Below are positions 59,043 to 64,000 of a stretch of DNA of 64,000 nucleotides, piece after piece. The stretch comes from Siphonobacter aquaeclarae (lineage in GTDB: Bacteria; Bacteroidota; Bacteroidia; Cytophagales; Spirosomataceae). The position numbers were made by a program, and so were the translations under genes. Where the stretch lies: NCBI RefSeq assembly GCF_900103285.1, contig NZ_FNGS01000004.1, forward strand, positions 1 to 64,000. Direction: 5' to 3'. The stretch's first letter is position 1. Each line of letters begins with the position of its first letter. Below the pieces are notes generated by a model. It was not told where the DNA came from and searched no databases. It saw only the letters and a program-made list of their open reading frames with translations.

Positions 59043-60371
59043 TCAATGTACGTTGAATACTTCTTCCATTTCCTCCAGCGTCTTGCCTTTGGTTTCCTTC
59101 ACCCGGAACCAAACGAAAACCAGCCCGGCAAAGCAAACACCCGCATAGAGGTAAAAGGTAGCGTCTTTGAACCGCTCGAACAACAGCGGAAACGTAAAGA
59201 CGAGCACGAAGTACGCCGCCCAGAGGCACACAATTGCCACGGTCGACGCCGCGCCCCGTACCGCATTCGGAAAAATCTCCGAAATCAGCACCCACGTCAC
59301 CGGTCCGAGCGTCATGGCATAGACTCCGATGGCCGCCAGAAGAAACCAGGATACATCCGCCGATCCTTTCCCCAATAACGCCACGACGATCAGGTATAGC
59401 ACGGCCAGGCCGCCGGAACCAATGAGCATCAAGGGTTTACGGCCGAGCTTATCCACCAGCGCCATCGCCGCCAGCGTAAAGACCAGGTTGATACCGCCGA
59501 TGAAGATGGTCTGGAGCAACTGCCCGTCCTGCGAAACGCCGATGCTTTCGAAGATTTTCGGCGTGTAATTGAATACGACGTTGATCCCGCACAACTGCTG
59601 AAAAACGGCGAGCAGAATACCCGTCAGTACCACCGGAAACAGGCCCTTCCGGAACACCGCCGAAAACGACGGCGCCGCCTGCCCGTGCATGGATGCGCCG
59701 ATTTTCTCCAGGCCTTCCCGGACGTACGATTCGTTTCCGATTTTGGCGAGCACGGCCGCCGCCCGGTCCTTTTTTCCAGCTTTCACCAGCCAGCGGGGAC
59801 TTTCGGGAAGAAAAAACGTCCCGATCACAAACAGCAGAGACGGTACCGCTCCCAGCCCGAACATCCAGCGCCAGGCGTCGTCCCCGTTGTTGCGCAAACC
59901 GTAGTTGACCAGATTGGTGACGAGGATACCCGTCACTACAGTCAGCTGGTTGATCGCTACCATCCGTCCGCGGAGCGAAGCCGGGGCGATTTCGGCGATG
60001 TACACCGGCGACAGCATCGAGGCCATGCCCACGCCGATTCCGGCTATGAAACGGAAGAAAATGAAGGCGTCCCGGCCGGGACTGACGGCCATCGCCAGCG
60101 ACGAAATACCGAATATCGACGCCGCCACGAGTAACCCCGGCCGACGCCCGAAGGCGTCGGCAATACGGCCCGCGACGATACATCCGAGCATCGCTCCGAT
60201 GGCCAGGCTTCCCGTGGCCAGACCCTCCCAGTAGGCGGTGAGGCCAAACTGCTGCTCCAGAAAGGGCAGCGCCCCGGCGATCACGGCAAAGTCGAACCCG
60301 AACAAATACCCGCCCAGCGCGGAGATAAAGGAGATCCCGAGGATATAGGACCGGTTATAGGATGGTTGCAT
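59043..60371 (-). CDS. MFS sugar porter (XylE/GLUT type)
   Basis: A 442-residue transporter with 12 helices and the sugar porter motifs in order: GGYLFGFDFAVIAGA, GRIADAFGRRPGL, RFIAGIGVGMASMLSPVYIA and SLRGR, PESPRWL, FQQLCGINVVFNYTP, DKLGRKPLM and the final ETKGKTLEEME. It imports a free hexose or pentose with protons across the inner membrane, probably galactose or glucose released by the enzymes here. Confidence 0.95.
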   Translation of the reverse strand: MQPSYNRSYILGISFISALGGYLFGFDFAVIAGALPFLEQQFGLTAYWEGLATGSLAIGAMLGCIVAGRIADAFGRRPGLLVAASIFGISSLAMAVSPGRDAFIFFRFIAGIGVGMASMLSPVYIAEIAPASLRGRMVAINQLTVVTGILVTNLVNYGLRNNGDDAWRWMFGLGAVPSLLFVIGTFFLPESPRWLVKAGKKDRAAAVLAKIGNESYVREGLEKIGASMHGQAAPSFSAVFRKGLFPVVLTGILLAVFQQLCGINVVFNYTPKIFESIGVSQDGQLLQTIFIGGINLVFTLAAMALVDKLGRKPLMLIGSGGLAVLYLIVVALLGKGSADVSWFLLAAIGVYAMTLGPVTWVLISEIFPNAVRGAASTVAIVCLWAAYFVLVFTFPLLFERFKDATFYLYAGVCFAGLVFVWFRVKETKGKTLEEMEEVFNVH

Positions 60372-60381
60372 AGAAATAGGT

Positions 60382-63300
60382 TCAGAGCTGAAAACGTGCT
60401 TCTCCGACGGGCTGCCGGGTGAAAAACGGCGCCATCCGCCGGTGCATGGCCGCTCCCTGGTGGTGGGGGTCGAGCGACAGTACCTCCGCCAGCGTGGCGT
60501 CTCCGGCGGCCGCTTCGCCCAGCCCCAGCTGACCGAGGCCCTTCAGGTAGAGGCAGTGAATGCGGTTGCGGAGATTGAGATCACCCTCAAACACCAGCAT
60601 ATCCGGCAATGATACGGCGAAGTAATCGATCCGGACCTCGTCGGCCTCATGTGCTTCGGCAAACGACACGAGTCGGGCGAAAATTTCCCGGGCCTTCTCC
60701 TCCTCACCCAGTTGCCGCCAGGCGAGGGCCTGGTACACGATCTTGTCGGGCTGCTGGTCGTTGTAGTAAATGGCCTGGGCCGGTTCGCTGCTGCCTGCGG
60801 TGGCGCGGCGGAAGCTGTCTGCTGCATTCTTGCCCAGACCGGCCAGCGCCAGTCCCCGGAGGTAGTCGATGTCGTTTTCCCGGGCGCCGAAGAGCTTCCC
60901 TTCGCCGAGGTTTTCGGGATATACCTCCGTCGCCTTCAGCAGCGCCAGGGCCTGCGTGAAATCGCCGGAAAGAATAGCCTGTTTCGCCAGTTCGATATGG
61001 CAGAGGAGGAATTGCCCGACGACCTTCCCCTCTCCTCCTTCCCAGGGGTGAAATTTCCGGGCCGCGAGCAGGGCTTGCGCTTCTTCGTGCCGGAACAGGG
61101 AGTTGAGCAGGGTCAGGCGTTCGAGGTACAGATCATCGCGGCGGGCCACCAGGGCCGGATACCGGTCGAGTACCGCGAGGCGCTCTTCCGCCGGCTTCCC
61201 GATTACTTTGTAGAGCTGATCCAGCTCCATGAGTACGCGGGCGTCGGTCGGGTCGAGGGCAAAGGCCTTTTCGAGGTATCCGACGGCATCGTACTTCCGG
61301 CCGAGCTTGTTGTAACAAGCCAGCGACAGGTTGCGGTACGGGGTGGGATAGTCGGGAGAAAGGCGAACAGCTGTCTCCCAGGAGGCTATTGCTTCGGGAT
61401 ACTGGCGCTTGTCGTACCAGAGGTTTCCGAGGAAGGCGGCGGCTTTTCCGTCTGCCGGATTCCATTCCAGCGCAGTCCTGAGGATTTCGATTTCCTCGAG
61501 TTTGTTGGCGAAACAAGCGGCTGGATCTTGTTCGGAGGCTTCGGCGAAGTACTGCCGGGCAGTGTCCGCGTCTCCACGCTGAACCGCCAGCCAGCCCCGG
61601 TAATAGTACGGCAGCGGGTGGTTTTCGTCCAGAAAGTCCAATACCTGAGATGCTTCTTCGGCGAAACCGGCATGGGCGTAGGCCAGCGCAAGTTCGAAGT
61701 AGTTTTGCCGGGCGTTGCGCATCCGCTCCTTGAAAATAATCAACTGAGTAGCCGCAGATTCCCCGGTTTGCTTCTCCAGCAGGTATTGTTCAAACAGGCA
61801 GCCGAAATTGAAACGATCTATCGTCACCGATTCCGCTGCCAGCGCAGCCGCTTCAGTTACCCGACCGGCACGGCGCAGCAATGCCGTTTTCAGGTGCCGG
61901 ACCGAAAGGCTATGGTACTGCCGCAGCAGGGATTTTTCTGCCAGCGCCAGCGCCTGTGTCGTTTTGCCCTTGCGGGCCGCGATGCGTGCGAGGAAGAGGA
62001 AAGCGCTGTGCTGCCAGGCATCGTTCCATGTCGCTTTGAAAAATGCGTCGTATGCTTCGTCGTACCGATGCTGAAAGAACAGGGATACGCCGAGGAGGTA
62101 GTATGGCTCGCCGTCGTACGGGTTCGGATTCCGTCGGGTGAGGGTTTTTACTGCCGTTTCGAAGTAGGGTTGCGCCTTCGCAAACTGGCCCCGGCGCAGG
62201 AGCAGCAGACCCATCGCGTTGTTGCAGCGGACGTCGTCCGGACTGCGGCGAAGGCCTTCTTCGTAATAATCTTCCGGACGGAAGGTCGCATGGCGGTACT
62301 GCTCCAGGTGCAACCCGTTGAGGTACAGGTCTTCGATCTGCTCAATCTCTGCCGGAGGAAGCGCCGCGACAGCCGCCGGGGGGATTTCCTTCGGTTCATC
62401 CGTTACTTCCGGCTCCCAGCTGACCAGCTCCTGCCCGACCGCGTCTGAAACAAGTACACGGGTTACTTTTCCCGGAAAAATCTCTTCGAAAACATCGGCG
62501 GGCGAAAGCCGGCGGGTATAGATGGCGACGGTCCTGTCTCCCTCGAACAGGTGAACAACCGCGTCGTTATAAACCGCTGTTGCATAGACTTTTACCTCAG
62601 TACCTTCCGGTACTTCCTCTACATTCACAAGCGCCTCCTTCGTTGCGTTTTTCACCGCGCCGATGCGGGAATAAGGCATGAAGTACTGCTCGAACGACTT
62701 GCTTTCGTTGGGCTGTATCCAGGAAAAATCGGGCTGGTTGTCGGTAAACATACCCGTCATCAGTTCGATGTAGGGGCCGTCTTCGTCGGTCAGGTTGCGG
62801 TCCCAGGCAAAGCCGAACTCCCCTTTTCCCCAGGTCCATTGTTTTTTACCCGGTGAAACGTGGTGATCGGCTACGTGCAGCATACCGGCCTGGGTATCAT
62901 GCTCATAGCAGCCGATGAAATCGTACTTCGAGCGAATAGCCATGTACGAGGTCGGTACCGGAATATTCTTGTATCTCGAAATATCGGTACCCGGAGAGTA
63001 GTCGACTTTGTAGTAGGTTCCGGTTGCGATCGGGAAATCGGATACGTCCCGTTTTCCGTGATCAAAAACGGCGAATACATCGGGCGGGAATACCGACTGG
63101 TAATCGTCGTTGACCTTCACCGCCGGATTCGCCCACCAAAGAAAGGTTTGGGAGAAGGGCGTGGGGTTATAGAGCCGCCCCCGGATTTCGAGGTAGGCTT
63201 TGTCCGGGTACAAGGTAAACCCGGCCATGCCTTTCGTCCGGAACATGATTTCCGTTTCGGACACCCAGACGGTTTTACTGCCATCGGCATGTTCTTCAAC

Positions 63301-63699
63301 CGAAAAATCAACCGGACTGAACGTACTCGGCCGGTGGTGCTGGGGCCAGTTGAATTCGATCCCGCCGGAGATCCACGGCCCGGCCAGCCCGACGAGCGCC
63401 GGCTTCACCACCTGATTATAATAGACAAAATCCCGCTGCTGCACCTTGTCGTACGCCCGCTGAATACGGCCGCCGATTTCGGGCAGAATCATGATTTTGA
63501 GGTAGTCGTTTTCGAGGAAGACGGCGGTATATTCCTCATCTGTTTTTTCGTCAGACAGGCTTTCGATGACCGGATGCGGGTATACGACTCCGCTGCTGCC
63601 CTGGTAGACCCGCTTTTCGAGAAACATCGGGTTTTTCTCCGGCTCACCGGCTTTGTACGTCGGAAGGGTGACTTTTTCGACCCATGCAGTTACGTTCAT
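60382..63699 (-). CDS. DUF5107 protein with TPR tail
   Basis: A 1105-residue protein without signal peptide. The DUF5107 domain (about 1-350) opens VTAWVEKVTLPTYKAGEPEK and includes IMILPEIGGRIQRAYDKVQQ, FNWPQHHRPST and FTLYPDKAYLEIRGRLYN, resembling a galactose-mutarotase-like beta-sandwich (PEIGGRI is typical). The rest is a long TPR solenoid, for example PYDGEPYYLLGVSLFFQHRY and TPYRNLSLACYNKLGRKYDA. Such proteins accompany glycoside-degrading loci and may rearrange or bind a sugar in the cytoplasm. It sits between the alpha-galactosidase and the porter (12- and 10-base gaps). Confidence 0.88.
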   Translation of the reverse strand: MNVTAWVEKVTLPTYKAGEPEKNPMFLEKRVYQGSSGVVYPHPVIESLSDEKTDEEYTAVFLENDYLKIMILPEIGGRIQRAYDKVQQRDFVYYNQVVKPALVGLAGPWISGGIEFNWPQHHRPSTFSPVDFSVEEHADGSKTVWVSETEIMFRTKGMAGFTLYPDKAYLEIRGRLYNPTPFSQTFLWWANPAVKVNDDYQSVFPPDVFAVFDHGKRDVSDFPIATGTYYKVDYSPGTDISRYKNIPVPTSYMAIRSKYDFIGCYEHDTQAGMLHVADHHVSPGKKQWTWGKGEFGFAWDRNLTDEDGPYIELMTGMFTDNQPDFSWIQPNESKSFEQYFMPYSRIGAVKNATKEALVNVEEVPEGTEVKVYATAVYNDAVVHLFEGDRTVAIYTRRLSPADVFEEIFPGKVTRVLVSDAVGQELVSWEPEVTDEPKEIPPAAVAALPPAEIEQIEDLYLNGLHLEQYRHATFRPEDYYEEGLRRSPDDVRCNNAMGLLLLRRGQFAKAQPYFETAVKTLTRRNPNPYDGEPYYLLGVSLFFQHRYDEAYDAFFKATWNDAWQHSAFLFLARIAARKGKTTQALALAEKSLLRQYHSLSVRHLKTALLRRAGRVTEAAALAAESVTIDRFNFGCLFEQYLLEKQTGESAATQLIIFKERMRNARQNYFELALAYAHAGFAEEASQVLDFLDENHPLPYYYRGWLAVQRGDADTARQYFAEASEQDPAACFANKLEEIEILRTALEWNPADGKAAAFLGNLWYDKRQYPEAIASWETAVRLSPDYPTPYRNLSLACYNKLGRKYDAVGYLEKAFALDPTDARVLMELDQLYKVIGKPAEERLAVLDRYPALVARRDDLYLERLTLLNSLFRHEEAQALLAARKFHPWEGGEGKVVGQFLLCHIELAKQAILSGDFTQALALLKATEVYPENLGEGKLFGARENDIDYLRGLALAGLGKNAADSFRRATAGSSEPAQAIYYNDQQPDKIVYQALAWRQLGEEEKAREIFARLVSFAEAHEADEVRIDYFAVSLPDMLVFEGDLNLRNRIHCLYLKGLGQLGLGEAAAGDATLAEVLSLDPHHQGAAMHRRMAPFFTRQPVGEARFQL

Positions 63700-63711
63700 G
63701 ATTGATTTTCT

Positions 63712-64000
63712 TTATTGGAGCGAAAGGACAAAAGCGGCACTCTCAAATTCGTTGTATAGCGTAAAAGGCAGGCCCTGCGTCATCAGAAACTCGCCGGTGA
63801 AGGTCTTGCCTTCGTAATCGCCCAGGCGGGTAAACGAGCCTTTGTTGATCTCAGTCAGTTTGTAGACGCCGTCTTTTTTCAGGCCTTTGAGGCGGACGGT
63901 CGATTTATCCCCGTAAATCGCTTTTTTCAGCAGGTAATGAAAGACCACCACGCTGTCCTGCCGTTCAGAAACGTAGGAAATAGCGGCGCGGTCGTGCGTG
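63712..64000 (-). CDS. C-terminal end of a GH36-like alpha-galactosidase (partial)
   Basis: The gene runs off the window; only about 96 C-terminal residues are seen, continuing in frame from base 63999. The stretch THDRAAISYVSERQDSVVVF and the following YLLKKAIYGDKSTVRLKGL match the C-terminal beta domain of GH36 alpha-galactosidases, where an HDRAAISYVS segment is typical. It is the first visible gene of an operon with DUF5107, porter and AraC genes, 12 bases upstream of DUF5107. The catalytic domain is not in view, so specificity is inferred. Confidence 0.7.
   Translation of the reverse strand, partial: THDRAAISYVSERQDSVVVFHYLLKKAIYGDKSTVRLKGLKKDGVYKLTEINKGSFTRLGDYEGKTFTGEFLMTQGLPFTLYNEFESAAFVLSLQ

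Noticed and set aside
60649..62448. 599-residue plus-strand frame inside the DUF5107-TPR gene
   Set aside because: It is the complement of TPR repeats, which gives long open frames; the minus-strand protein is well supported.

Overview
The window is chromosomal DNA of a Bacteroidota bacterium, most probably of the Cytophagales (Spirosoma/Larkinella-like); the lineage is inferred from gene content. Evidence: three SusC/SusD pairs, an ECF sigma/FecR/STN-SusC cascade, a type IX secretion C-terminal sorting domain, RibD-type DHFR and PSCyt/DUF1501 families, and promoters of the TTG-N19-21-TAnnTTTG type typical of this phylum. Most of the window is fairly GC-rich; two stretches (about 27.4-27.85 kb and 37.85-38.08 kb) are strikingly AT-rich.

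Layout. 0.3-8.1 kb: a TPR lipoprotein, then (minus strand) an ECF sigma factor, its FecR anti-sigma, a SusC with N-terminal STN signalling domain and a SusD. 8.2-10.1 kb: a TMEM220-like protein and an acetyl-CoA hydrolase/succinyl-CoA:acetate CoA-transferase. 10.4-25.7 kb: a large sugar-catabolic locus. On the minus strand lie two Gfo/Idh/MocA dehydrogenases, two sugar-phosphate isomerase/epimerase (TIM barrel) proteins and a secreted DUF1080 protein, the gene set of the 3-keto-glycoside pathway. On the plus strand lie an MFS transporter and five exported proteins of planctomycete-like type (PSCyt1-DUF1549-DUF1553, DUF1501, SMP-30-like, NHL propeller, and a DUF2231-cytochrome c-LRR fusion). 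25.9-29.9 kb: two identical tRNA-Glu(TTC) genes, each with its own promoter and terminator, bracket an accessory segment with gene remnants, AT-rich DNA and an intact two-gene lipoprotein operon whose first product has an HExxH zinc-protease motif. 29.9-37.7 kb: a DHFR-like reductase, a subtilase, an AraC-SDR-SDR-NTF2-like operon, an outer-membrane barrel protein, and DUF2846-like and RlpA-like proteins. 38.5-44.9 kb: a second SusC/SusD operon with an Ig-like lipoprotein and a Tat-exported PLP aminotransferase, behind an 820-base spacer with a terminator-like hairpin. 45.2-46.2 kb: CD225, DUF2752 and a small CxxC membrane protein. 46.3-64 kb: a polysaccharide utilisation locus for alpha-linked galactosides or glucosides: a T9SS-secreted clan GH-D glycosidase, aldose 1-epimerase, GH97, a third SusC/SusD, an AraC regulator, an MFS sugar porter, a DUF5107-TPR protein and the end of a GH36-like alpha-galactosidase.

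The most unusual structure is not a protein. Many intergenic spaces hold degenerate short tandem arrays, with 7-base units in two sequence flavours (RGCNNTA and YNNAAAC) and 9-base units in a third (NNCACAGAC). They are usually arranged as inverted arms, so the transcripts could fold into long imperfect hairpins, and they often abut stop codons. One spacer (11325-11462) consists almost entirely of such units.
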